Origin: Anaerolineae bacterium
GTDB lineage: Bacteria > Chloroflexota > Anaerolineae > Aggregatilineales > JAFGMM01
Direction: 5' to 3'
Assembly (NCBI GenBank): GCA_016927535.1
Contig: JAFGMM010000361.1
Span: 1 to 33,475, forward strand
Length of the DNA: 33,475 nucleotides
Part shown: in pieces, positions 8,242-15,603 of the stretch
Layout: the number at the start of each line of letters is the position of its first letter
Position numbering within the stretch: position 1 is the stretch's first letter
Notes under the pieces: generated by a model
The model's input: the letters and a program-made list of their open reading frames with translations, nothing else
Told to the model about the DNA's origin: nothing
The model's database searches: none
Position numbers and translations under genes: made by a program

Positions 8242-9386
8242 GATAAGCGATCAATCAAATCGTGATAACCGCGCGCGTACTGCTCGATCACGCGGTCGGC
8301 GCGGAAACTCTGCACCGACCGCCGCCCGGCCTCGCCCAGGCGCGCGCACAGCGCGTCGTCGTCCAGCAAGAGCGCGATTTTACCGGCCAGTTCGTTTATA
8401 TCCCAATGCCAGAGCCGGCCGTTTACGCCATCTTCGACCAATTCGCGCATCACACCGACCGGCGTCGAGATGACCGGTGTGCCGCACGCCATCGCCTCCA
8501 CGGTGACGCGCGGCCCGCCCTCCGCCGTGGATGCGCACACCAGCATGCGCGCTTGATTGTACAGCCGGGCGACCGCTTCGGTATCCGGGCAGCGCTCGAC
8601 CCACGCCACGTTTGCGCCCAGCCCCAGCGCTTCGATGCGCGCCGCCAGCTTCGCGCGCAGCGGTCCCTCGCCCCGGATGCCCAGCATTACGCTTGGCCGG
8701 CGCGCGCGCACGATTGCCAGCGCCTCCAGGATATCGAAGATGCCCTTGTTCGGCGCGAGCCGCCCCACGAACAGCACATCGTAGCGGGGCGCAGCGCCGG
8801 GCGCGGGGCGGAAGATGTCGAAGTCGATGTAAAGCGAAGGCAGCACCAAGATTTTATCTTCCGGCACGCCCAGCCGCCGCAGCAGTTCCGGCACTTCCTG
8901 CGCGTTCACCGCGCGGAACGCCGCCGCGCGCCGCCCCGCCCGGCGGATGTACTGCATCGCCAGCGCGCGGTACAGGCGCTCGCGCGGGACGGCGGCGCGC
9001 GGGTAGCCCTCCACATGGTGAATCTCGCTCACGTAAGGGACGCCGGTCTGCCGGCTCAGCCGCCACGCGCCCAGCCCGTTGTAGAAGAAGCCGTAGTCGT
9101 GGCTGGCGATGAGAGCGTATGCGCGTTCGGCGGCAAGCGCGCGCCCGCGCCGCACGATGAACCAGGGTTGGAGCGCGAGCGGGTGCGGCGAAGGGTGGAC
9201 GTGCACGTTTTGATAAAGCGTTTGCGGCGCAGCGTCGGGCGCGCGCGGGCAGAGAATGTCGATGCGCGCCCAGTAAGTCGAGAAGCGGCGAAGCATCTGG
9301 ACGAAGGCGCTGTCGCGTCTCTGCGCCGCCGAGGGGTCGCCGCTGAGCATCAAGAGATTCAAAGCCAATCCTAACGCTCGTTTCAA
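8202..9386 (-). CDS. GT4-family glycosyltransferase, first gene of the glycan operon
   Basis: A 394-residue GT-B glycosyltransferase. The acceptor domain shows NLLMLSGDPSAAQRRDSAF and YALIASHDYGFFYNGLGAW. The donor domain shows YDVLFVGRLAPNKGIFDILEA, LGIRGEGPLR, and an EX7E-like AEGGPRVTVEAMACGTPVIST followed by VGVMRELVEDGVNG, all typical of GT4. The proposed start is a TTG at 9386; the ATG at 9350 (MLSGDPS) is an alternative but would cut the first beta strand. No clear Shine-Dalgarno site is visible. The C-terminus (SATETSRSQDDSP) is encoded by the CACAGAG repeat and is probably not an ancestral part of the enzyme. It is the promoter-proximal gene of the leftward operon. Confidence 0.87.
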   Translation of the reverse strand: MKRALGLALNLLMLSGDPSAAQRRDSAFVQMLRRFSTYWARIDILCPRAPDAAPQTLYQNVHVHPSPHPLALQPWFIVRRGRALAAERAYALIASHDYGFFYNGLGAWRLSRQTGVPYVSEIHHVEGYPRAAVPRERLYRALAMQYIRRAGRRAAAFRAVNAQEVPELLRRLGVPEDKILVLPSLYIDFDIFRPAPGAAPRYDVLFVGRLAPNKGIFDILEALAIVRARRPSVMLGIRGEGPLRAKLAARIEALGLGANVAWVERCPDTEAVARLYNQARMLVCASTAEGGPRVTVEAMACGTPVISTPVGVMRELVEDGVNGRLWHWDINELAGKIALLLDDDALCARLGEAGRRSVQSFRADRVIEQYARGYHDLIDRLSATETSRSQDDSP

Positions 9387-9414
9387 CAGCGCGAAGGGTT
9401 GGGAGAAAAAGAGA

Positions 9415-9496
9415 TTTTTACCACAGAGCCACAGGGGGCACGGAGGGCTTGGGAGAGCTTTCTTGAGAAATCTCTGCGTTCTCTGTGTCTCTGTGA
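9415..9496. repeat. CACAGAG-type repeat, inverted pair
   Basis: The left arm TTTTTTACCACAGAGCCACA (from 9415) and the right arm TTCTCTGTGTCTCTGTGA (ending 9496) form an imperfect palindrome around a 20-30 bp centre. It lies in the leader between the divergent promoters near 9.6 kb and the first glycan gene, so it would be transcribed in the 5' untranslated region of that operon. Confidence 0.75.
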
Positions 9497-9577
9497 TGAG
9501 TCCTTCCCGGCTGCCTCGCGCGATAGCCGGCAGCGATGATACCAGATAAGGCGCGTGTGGTCATGCTGTACGATTCC

Positions 9578-9605
9578 TTGCCTCGTCTGCTGCTCTGGAT
9601 ACAAT
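9578..9605 (+). promoter_or_regulatory. Candidate sigma-70-type promoter for the 9673 gene
   Basis: TTGCCT (9578-9583) and TACAAT (9600-9605) are separated by 16 bp, with 4/6 and 5/6 consensus matches. The predicted start near 9612 gives a leader of about 60 nt before ATG 9673. Confidence 0.45.
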
Positions 9606-9632
9606 TAAATCTGACGGTCGATTCCGTGATAA
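9604..9632 (-). promoter_or_regulatory. Candidate promoter for the leftward glycan operon
   Basis: On the minus strand, TTATCA (9632-9627) and TTTAAT (9609-9604) are spaced 17 bp apart, with 4/6 and 5/6 matches to consensus. The -10 overlaps the -10 of the rightward promoter. The transcript would begin near 9597 and carry a leader of about 210 nt that includes the repeat at 9415-9496. Confidence 0.35.
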
Positions 9633-9672
9633 CTTCATGAATAAAAATGAACGAACGATGGAGACAAAAACC

Positions 9673-10524
9673 ATGCTGCGCAGTAAGTTGACGTTGTTCG
9701 CGGCGGCGCTGTTGGTTTTCCTGGCGCTGCTGCTTTTACCCCTGGCCTTGGACAATACGCCGGTATCGATCTGCGGCAGCGGCGCGGCAGCCCAGGAAGG
9801 CGACCCATGCGCGGCGCAAAATGCGACCATTGAAGCCTACCAGGTAGTCGCCGCCCAGGCGACGGTCGATAAGGCCAATCACAAGGCGACGGTCCAGGCG
9901 CTCGAAGCGCTGTGCAACGCCGGTCCGACGCCGGTGCCGGGTCTGCCCTTCCAGGACGATTTTGCCGCCAATACGAAAGGTTGGTTCGAGACCGAGACGC
10001 AGTACACGGCGGTGCGGATCGAGCAGGGGCAACTGTTCGTCGGTGCGCAAGAGTTCTGGTTTATGGCTGCGCTGGCGCCGGAGCTTAGACTCCGCGACTT
10101 TTACGCCGAGGCGACGATGACCACCGTCTACGAGGAAAGCGTATTCGTGGGGTTCGCCGTGGGCAACGCCGAGGTTTCGCCGGCCCGCTATCATCTCATT
10201 TTGGCCGGCAGCGATTGGAACGAAAACGAGCAGGACTTTACCTGGTATGTGCGCCTTTACTTGTGGGATGGCACTACCCTGACCGTCCAGGACCAGGCCG
10301 AGTACGCGCCGTTCTGGCAGGCCGGCGAGCCGGTGCGTATCGCACTGGAGGCGAGCGGTGGGCAGTACACGCTGTTTGTGAAAGGGCGCGCGACCCAGAC
10401 TTACGAGTTTGCTTCGCTGGGCGAGCAGGTGGGCTTGGTGGTGTATGCGCCCGACAATGCGCTCAACGAAATCCGGTACGCTTACTTCGATAACTTGAAT
10501 ATTGCCCAGCCGGCAGCGCGGTAA
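9673..10524 (+). CDS. Membrane-anchored extracytoplasmic protein with LamG/DUF1080-like fold
   Basis: A 283-residue protein of unknown function. The N-terminus has a basic start and one long hydrophobic segment (LTLFAAALLVFLALLLLPLAL), a signal anchor or signal peptide. A short helical, Ala/Gln-rich stalk follows. The rest looks like a beta-sandwich. Strand pairs such as FQDDFAANTKGWFETETQ, VGFAVGNAEVSPARYHLIL, VRIALEASGGQYTLFVKG and VGLVVYAPDNALNEIRYAYFDNLNI resemble concanavalin-A-like (3-keto-disaccharide hydrolase/LamG type) domains. ATG 9673 is chosen because GGAG lies 9 bp upstream. ATGs at 9637 and 9658 are in frame but lack such a site. It may bind carbohydrate outside the cell, but no catalytic residues are evident. 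Confidence 0.75.
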   Translation: MLRSKLTLFAAALLVFLALLLLPLALDNTPVSICGSGAAAQEGDPCAAQNATIEAYQVVAAQATVDKANHKATVQALEALCNAGPTPVPGLPFQDDFAANTKGWFETETQYTAVRIEQGQLFVGAQEFWFMAALAPELRLRDFYAEATMTTVYEESVFVGFAVGNAEVSPARYHLILAGSDWNENEQDFTWYVRLYLWDGTTLTVQDQAEYAPFWQAGEPVRIALEASGGQYTLFVKGRATQTYEFASLGEQVGLVVYAPDNALNEIRYAYFDNLNIAQPAAR

Positions 10525-10539
10525 GCCGCCTTGTCGAAG

Positions 10540-10568
10540 CTGCAACCCGGCGACACATCGGGTATAAT
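10540..10568 (+). promoter_or_regulatory. Candidate promoter for the 10625 gene
   Basis: A perfect TATAAT at 10563-10568 has a weak -35 (CTGCAA, 10540-10545) 17 bp upstream. AAGGAGG at 10611-10617 then precedes ATG 10625 by 7 bp, so the downstream start is well supported. Confidence 0.5.
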
Positions 10569-10624
10569 CGGTGCATCCACAATTTGAGTAAATGCGCAAT
10601 TTCGCAATTCAAGGAGGATGCAAC

Positions 10625-11533
10625 ATGAACCCGTCTGAAGTCATGCCGCTGTTTGGTGAGGTCGTGCAGGCCGCAGCCGAGCACTACCGCCAGTTCACGC
10701 GCGCAAAGATTCAAGAAGCCGCGCTGGAGCCGCCGCAGTGGAATCTGCTGGCGATCTCCAAAGACTTTGAACCGGAGACCTCATCGGTCGAGAAGATGCG
10801 CCGGGTTACCCCCTATGCGGCGGCGTCGGCCTTCGAGGAGCGGTTCAAGGCGGCGGTCGAGCGCGGGCTGTTCGAGTCGGTGGGCGACGGCGAGTACAAG
10901 ATCACCGGCGAAGGCTGCGCGGTGTTCGACGCGGTTTATGGCGTTTTCGGGGCGAAGCTGGCCGAGCTCAGCGCCCAAGAGCCGATCCCTGCCGCCGACA
11001 TGGAGCGCATCAATGTGCTGCTGCGCCGCCTGGTCGATGCCAGCCTGGACGCCCCGGAGCCGCCCGACAAGACGCGCCTGATCTACAACCGCCGCTCCGA
11101 CCCCGGCCCGGAGATCTCGGCGATGTATCGCATGCTCCAGAACCTCGCCGATTTGAACGCTTTCCGCGACGATGCGCATTTCGCAGCCTGGAAGCCATCC
11201 GGCGTCGCGGGCCAGGTGTGGGAGGCGCTTACGTTCGTCTGGCGCGGGGACGCGCACACGGCAGAGGAACTGGCCGAGAAACTGCCGTTCCGTGGGTACG
11301 GCGCTGATGATTACGCCGCTGCTTTGCAAGTCCTGGCTGAGAAGGGATGGGTCGAGGCGGTGGACGGCAAATACCGGATAACCGGGCAGGGTAAGGCGCT
11401 CCGGGAGGAGGCCGAAGAAACGACCGACCGCTGTTACTTCGCGCCGTGGGCGGTGCTTGGCGAGGCCGAGGTTGAGGAATTGGGAGGGCTGCTGACCCGG
11501 CTGCGCGACCGTTTGGCGAAAGAGCCGGCATAA
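10625..11533 (+). CDS. Protein with two similar winged-helix-like units
   Basis: A 302-residue soluble protein, not recognised with certainty. It contains two similar units. The first has AVERGLFESVGDGEYKITGEG followed by a long helix ending in MERINVLLRRLVDASL. The second has LAEKGWVEAVDGKYRITGQG followed by VEELGGLLTRLRDRLAK. Each resembles a MarR-like winged helix (a wing GEYKITGEG/GKYRITGQG followed by a closing helix), as in helix-turn-helix proteins of the SCO6045-like C-terminal type. The ATG at 10625 has a near-ideal AAGGAGG. A frame open upstream lacks support. It could be a DNA-binding regulator acting as a pseudo-dimer; target unknown. It stands alone between a promoter and a hairpin. 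Confidence 0.75.
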   Translation: MNPSEVMPLFGEVVQAAAEHYRQFTRAKIQEAALEPPQWNLLAISKDFEPETSSVEKMRRVTPYAAASAFEERFKAAVERGLFESVGDGEYKITGEGCAVFDAVYGVFGAKLAELSAQEPIPAADMERINVLLRRLVDASLDAPEPPDKTRLIYNRRSDPGPEISAMYRMLQNLADLNAFRDDAHFAAWKPSGVAGQVWEALTFVWRGDAHTAEELAEKLPFRGYGADDYAAALQVLAEKGWVEAVDGKYRITGQGKALREEAEETTDRCYFAPWAVLGEAEVEELGGLLTRLRDRLAKEPA

Positions 11534-11568
11534 GGCGGCGCGCGCAGGGCGCATCACTTCGCAGAGCG

Positions 11569-11593
11569 CAGGGGCACGAATCCCGTGCCCCTG
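11569..11593 (+). terminator. Candidate terminator hairpin (GGGCACG family)
   Basis: A perfect 10-bp stem (CAGGGGCACG / CGTGCCCCTG) with a 5-nt loop lies 36 bp after the stop at 11533. Only a weak T-rich run follows. A closely similar hairpin occurs at 24249-24270, so it may be a dispersed palindrome that doubles as a terminator. Confidence 0.5.
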
Positions 11594-11620
11594 TTGTCGT
11601 TATGGCTAAACGGTCACGTT

Positions 11621-11647
11621 TTGCACAGACGGCGTTTGTTATATCAT
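11621..11647 (+). promoter_or_regulatory. Weak candidate promoter for the ABC/MNT-HEPN unit
   Basis: TTGCAC (11621-11626) and TATCAT (11642-11647, 5/6) are separated by 15 bp, slightly short. GAGGAGG at 11683-11689 precedes ATG 11694. Confidence 0.3.
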
Positions 11648-11693
11648 TAGTACCAGATGCGCCGCTAACTATCCGCCAAAATGAGGAGGATTC

Positions 11694-12407
11694 ATGTCCG
11701 GCACCCCGTTAATCAGTCTCAAAGATGTCATCAAGCATTACGTTCTCGGCAGCGAACAAATCACGGCGCTGGACGGCGTGACGGTCGATATCCCGGCCGG
11801 CGAGTTTGTCGTGGTGCTGGGGCCGAGCGGCTCCGGCAAGACGACGCTGCTCAACCTGCTGGGCGGTTTGGAAGCTGCCGCCGCCGGCACGATTTGCGTT
11901 GACGGTGAAGATATCACCCGGCTCTCCGAGGCGGCGCTTACGCAGTACCGCCGCCACAAGGTCGGGTTTGTCTTCCAATTCTTTAACCTGTTGCCCACCC
12001 TCACCGCGCTGGAGAACGTGGACATGGCGGCGGAGATGGCCGGCGCGCACGCGCACGACCCGCGCGATATGTTGGCGCGCGTGGGGCTGGGCGAGCGGAT
12101 GAGCCACTACCCCGGCCAGCTTTCCGGCGGGCAGCAGCAGCGCGTAGCGGTGGCGCGCGCGCTCGCCAAGAACCCGACGCTGGTGCTGGCCGACGAGCCG
12201 ACCGGCAGCCTGGACAAAGAGACCGGCATCGAGGTGCTGCAAGTCATGCGCGACCTCAATCGCCAGACCGGGCAAACCTTTGTGGTGGTGACGCACAACT
12301 CCGCCATCTCAACCATCGCCGACCGCGTGGTCCGCATCAGCGGCGGCAAGGTGTACATGGTGGTGGAAAATCCCGAACCGTTCGAGCCGTCGGAAGTGGA
12401 TTGGTAG
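11694..12407 (+). CDS. ABC transporter ATP-binding protein (MacB/LolD class)
   Basis: A 237-residue ATPase with every hallmark of the MacB/LolD/FtsE family. These are an aromatic/hydrophobic N-terminus, Walker [10 protein letters not shown] (43-51), Q-loop [18 protein letters not shown], signature LSGGQQQR (from 143), Walker [13 protein letters not shown] (from 163) and H-loop VVVTHN. It powers a type VII (mechanotransmission) exporter with the permease encoded 10 bp downstream. Such systems export lipoproteins, peptides or antimicrobials, or drive extracellular processes. No periplasmic adaptor gene is adjacent, so the substrate is open. GAGGAGG before the ATG supports the start. Confidence 0.95.
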   Translation: MSGTPLISLKDVIKHYVLGSEQITALDGVTVDIPAGEFVVVLGPSGSGKTTLLNLLGGLEAAAAGTICVDGEDITRLSEAALTQYRRHKVGFVFQFFNLLPTLTALENVDMAAEMAGAHAHDPRDMLARVGLGERMSHYPGQLSGGQQQRVAVARALAKNPTLVLADEPTGSLDKETGIEVLQVMRDLNRQTGQTFVVVTHNSAISTIADRVVRISGGKVYMVVENPEPFEPSEVDW

Positions 12408-12417
12408 GGGGTGGGTC

Positions 12418-14784
12418 ATGCTCAACAGTCTGCGGCATAAGCTCATCGGCGATTTGAAGGCCAACCGGGGCGCGTTTCTCGCCGTGTGGCTGACCTTCAC
12501 CATCGGCATGGTGTTTTACAATTCCACCTACCCGGCCGGCGGAAATTTCAAGAACTTGCTGCGCGGCCTCAACGAGCGCACGCACCTTGCCGACCTGTGG
12601 TACGATATCGACCTCGCGCCGCCGGCGGCGGTGGATGCGGCGCGCGCGGCGGCGGGCGTGGCGCGCGTGAGCGGGCGGCTGGTCTTCGAGGTAGGGTTGG
12701 AGCAGAAAGAGGCGGAGACCGAATCGCTGGTTACGCTGCGCGTGATCTCGATGCCCGAATCTGAGGAGGATGTCAACAACATCGTGATTCAAGAGGGGCG
12801 CGCGCCCGAAGACGCCGGCGAGATCGTGCTGATGCGCGCCTTTGCGCGGCGGCATGACATCCGGGTCGGTGATGTCTTGCGACTGGCCGGCGGCATAGCC
12901 GGCACACCGTGGGAAGTGGAGGTCGTGGGGCTGTTCTCAAGCGCCGAGTATTTGATCGCGTCGCGCGGTCCGTTAAGCCCGTTTCCCACGCTCAGCACGT
13001 TCGGCGTCGCTTACATGCCTTACGATGCATTGGCCGCCCGGTACGATGCCGCCGGGCAGGTTAACAGCGTGGTGCTGACGGCGGCGGACGGCGCCGACCT
13101 GACCGCCGTGCGCGCCGCCGTCACCGAGGCGCTGCAACCTTACGGTATCCAACTCATCATGGACCGTTTGCAGCAGCCGGCCGTCGCCACGCTTGCCGCC
13201 AACGCGAGCGCCAACACGCAAATCGCGCTGGTTTTCTCGTTGATCTTTCTGTTCGGCTCCGGCGCGGTGATGGCGGTGCTGATGGCGCGGCAAGTCGAGT
13301 CGGAGCGCCGGTTGATCGGCACCATGCGCGCGATGGGCAGCACGCGCGGCGAGGTGCTGGGTTACTACCTGGCCTTTGCGCTCATCGTCGCCGTGACCGG
13401 CGCGCTGGTCGGTGCGCCTATCGGCTACCTGATTACCTATCCCGTCCTGGACTTTTTCCAAAGCGGCATGGTCGGCACCGAGCTACCCTTCTTCAGCAAC
13501 CCGCCGCAGTTGGGCTTTATGTTGGTCGGCGCGGCGGCCGGCCTGGTGATGGCATGGGTCGCGGCGGCGGTGCCGGCCTGGCGCGCGGCGACCACCGATC
13601 CCGGCTTGGCGCTGCGCCCGCCTACACCGAGTGGGGCGGGCGGATTGGCGCGCGCACGGATGGCTTTCCTCCCGCGCACCGGGCGGCAGGCGCTGCGCAA
13701 CCTGCTGCGGGTGCCGGGCCGCACGCTCGGCACGGTGCTCGGCGCGACGGCGGGCATGGCGATTATCGTGATCAGCTTTGCCGTGTGGGATTTGCTCGAC
13801 TTCAACTTCACCCACTACTACAATACCAACGCTTACGACTTCGTGGTGACGGTCGCGGAGCCGGTGTTACACGATGTGCTGCTGCGCCAGGTCGAGGGCG
13901 TCGAAGGGGTGACGGGCGTCGAGACCGGCCTGATCCTGCCGGTGACGGTCGAACTGGCCGACCGCACGTACACGGCGCTGGGCGTGGCGCTGGCCGACGA
14001 CCGCGAATTCATCACGTTCGAGACCATCGAAGGCGCGCCGGCGTTTAGCGACAAGCAGGGCGTGTGGCTGGGCAATAACCTGGAGCGTGCGTTGGGCGCG
14101 CGGGTGGGCGATACGCTGCAAGTGACCGTGCAGGGGCAGTCGGCGACGGTGACCGTGCAAGGCATCGTGAAGCAGGTGTTAGGCGCGCCGATGTACGTAC
14201 CGATGTCGCTGCTCCAGGAGTGGACGCCGCTGGGCGTGCGCCCGGCCAATCAAGCGTATGTGCGGGTCGATCCGGCCCGCCGCGTGGATGTGCAGCGCGA
14301 GCTATCCGGCCTGCCAGGCGTGATCGGCGTGGCGGATTGGCCGGTCACCACGCAAGATATCCAGCGCGCCGCCGATTTTGAGGGCGAGTTTGCTTACATC
14401 TTCCTGGGCTTCGGGATGTTCCTGACCTTCGTCGTGATGTTCAACTCGATCAACGCCAGTATGCGCGAGCGCCGCCACGAACTCGCCGTAATGCGCACAC
14501 AGGGCGTCTCGATGGGTGAGGTGGTGCGGCTGGTGACCTGGGAGACGATGCTTGCCACCGGAGCCGGGCTGATATTGGGCGTGCTGCCCAGTTATTGGCT
14601 CGTGCAGTACGTGACTCAGCTCTACGATACCGACGTGGCGGGCAATGTCTTTGTGATCTACCCGCAGACCTGGGTCGCGGCGGTGGTGATCCTGGTCGCC
14701 ATCGCGCTGGTCTCGCAGATGCCGCCGCTGCGTGGAGTGCGCACGATCAACCTGGGGGATGTGAGCAAGTCGGTGAATGTATGA
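12418..14784 (+). CDS. ABC transporter permease with two FtsX-like domains
   Basis: A 788-residue membrane protein. An N-terminal helix (AFLAVWLTFTIGMVFYN, about 19-35) is followed by a large MacB_PCD-like extracytoplasmic domain and a first FtsX core of three helices (about 268-390). A fourth helix (about 440-460, TLGTVLGATAGMAIIVI) begins a second extracytoplasmic domain. The second FtsX core (about 655-770) includes MRERRHELAVMRTQGVSMGEV, the coupling segment typical of FtsX. This duplicated layout is that of long LolE/FtsX-type permeases in Gram-positive and Chloroflexota genomes. A G-rich Shine-Dalgarno site precedes ATG 12418. It pairs with the ATPase upstream and is followed 11 bp later by the MNT-HEPN gene. 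Confidence 0.92.
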   Translation: MLNSLRHKLIGDLKANRGAFLAVWLTFTIGMVFYNSTYPAGGNFKNLLRGLNERTHLADLWYDIDLAPPAAVDAARAAAGVARVSGRLVFEVGLEQKEAETESLVTLRVISMPESEEDVNNIVIQEGRAPEDAGEIVLMRAFARRHDIRVGDVLRLAGGIAGTPWEVEVVGLFSSAEYLIASRGPLSPFPTLSTFGVAYMPYDALAARYDAAGQVNSVVLTAADGADLTAVRAAVTEALQPYGIQLIMDRLQQPAVATLAANASANTQIALVFSLIFLFGSGAVMAVLMARQVESERRLIGTMRAMGSTRGEVLGYYLAFALIVAVTGALVGAPIGYLITYPVLDFFQSGMVGTELPFFSNPPQLGFMLVGAAAGLVMAWVAAAVPAWRAATTDPGLALRPPTPSGAGGLARARMAFLPRTGRQALRNLLRVPGRTLGTVLGATAGMAIIVISFAVWDLLDFNFTHYYNTNAYDFVVTVAEPVLHDVLLRQVEGVEGVTGVETGLILPVTVELADRTYTALGVALADDREFITFETIEGAPAFSDKQGVWLGNNLERALGARVGDTLQVTVQGQSATVTVQGIVKQVLGAPMYVPMSLLQEWTPLGVRPANQAYVRVDPARRVDVQRELSGLPGVIGVADWPVTTQDIQRAADFEGEFAYIFLGFGMFLTFVVMFNSINASMRERRHELAVMRTQGVSMGEVVRLVTWETMLATGAGLILGVLPSYWLVQYVTQLYDTDVAGNVFVIYPQTWVAAVVILVAIALVSQMPPLRGVRTINLGDVSKSVNV

Positions 14785-14795
14785 GGTGAGGTTCG

Positions 14796-15584
14796 ATGGA
14801 CGGGACGCGATTGGCGCGGGTTAACCGCGAGCCGGTGACCGAGGAACGGCTGCACGAGATCGTCGTGCGCATCGTGGCGAACTGCGCGCCGGAGCAGATC
14901 GTCTTGTTCGGCTCGTATGCTTATGGCAGCCCCACGCCCGACAGTGATGTCGATCTGCTGGTGATTATGGAGAGTGATATCGAATCGCGGATGGAGCGGA
15001 CGGCGCAGGTGGGTAAGCTGTTTCCGGCGCGCCCTTTCCCGATGGATATCCTGGTCTATACGCCGCAAGAGCTTGAAGAGCAGCGCGACCGGTTCAACCC
15101 TTTTTTGTACGAGGTGTTGAAGAAAGGACGGGTGCTGTATGCGCGCAGTGGGTTACCCGGTGTGCGTCCCGGCGGGAGGTGGTGGAAGGAGGACGGCGGA
15201 GCCATGAGCGACGACCCGGTCCGGGATTCGATGATCTGGATCGAGAAGGCCGAACAAGATTATCAAATGGCCTATGCAGCGATGCAGATGGAGACCTCTC
15301 TGTTTGACATGGTATGCTTTCACGCTCAGCAGTGCGTGGAAAAGCTCCTGAAGGCGTTTCTGGTCCAGCGCCAGGTTTTCTTTCCTAAGACGCATGACCT
15401 AAAGGAAATTTACGAACTGTGCCGGCCGGCGGGCTTTGACCTCGTGCTTGATGAGGCTGATCTGGACCGGCTGTCTGACTACGCGGTGCTCATCCGTTAT
15501 CCTAACGCGAGCGCCACCCCCGCCGACGCCGAATTTGCGATTGCGTTCATGGACGCCGTGCGCCCCAAGATCAGGCCGGCGTGA
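14796..15584 (+). CDS. Minimal nucleotidyltransferase (MNT) - HEPN fusion protein
   Basis: A 262-residue frame combining two modules usually encoded as a toxin-antitoxin-like gene pair. Residues 1-116 are a polymerase-beta-type minimal nucleotidyltransferase: GS at 39-40, then DVD with Asp51 and Asp53 (GSx10DxD), and a third acid at Asp84 (FPMDILVYT), so the catalytic set is complete. Residues 137-262 are a HEPN domain (Pfam HEPN type) with CFHAQQCVEKLLKAFL (from 174), KTHDLKEIYELC and SDYAVLIRYPNA. The Rx4-6H ribonuclease motif is not evident: Arg234 has no His at the right distance. The linker (117-136) is low-complexity and looks like translated intergenic sequence. The family role is AMPylation of HEPN by MNT to neutralise RNase toxicity. 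Function here is inferred. Confidence 0.88.
   Translation: MDGTRLARVNREPVTEERLHEIVVRIVANCAPEQIVLFGSYAYGSPTPDSDVDLLVIMESDIESRMERTAQVGKLFPARPFPMDILVYTPQELEEQRDRFNPFLYEVLKKGRVLYARSGLPGVRPGGRWWKEDGGAMSDDPVRDSMIWIEKAEQDYQMAYAAMQMETSLFDMVCFHAQQCVEKLLKAFLVQRQVFFPKTHDLKEIYELCRPAGFDLVLDEADLDRLSDYAVLIRYPNASATPADAEFAIAFMDAVRPKIRPA
15186..15206 (+). promoter_or_regulatory. Internal ribosome binding site and start for free HEPN
   Basis: AAGGAGG (15186-15192) precedes an in-frame ATG at 15204 by 11 bp. The ATG falls exactly where the HEPN module begins (MSDDPVRDS). In the +1 frame a TGA overlaps this ATG as ATGA, the usual geometry of a coupled MNT/HEPN gene pair. A free HEPN of 126 residues may therefore be made. 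Confidence 0.55.
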
Positions 15585-15603
15585 TCGGCGGCGGTGTGCT
15601 TGC

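Noticed and set aside
8182-9496. CRISPR-like repetition of CACAGAG units
   Set aside because: Units are few, irregularly spaced, inverted and spread over kilobases, with no regular spacers and no cas genes.
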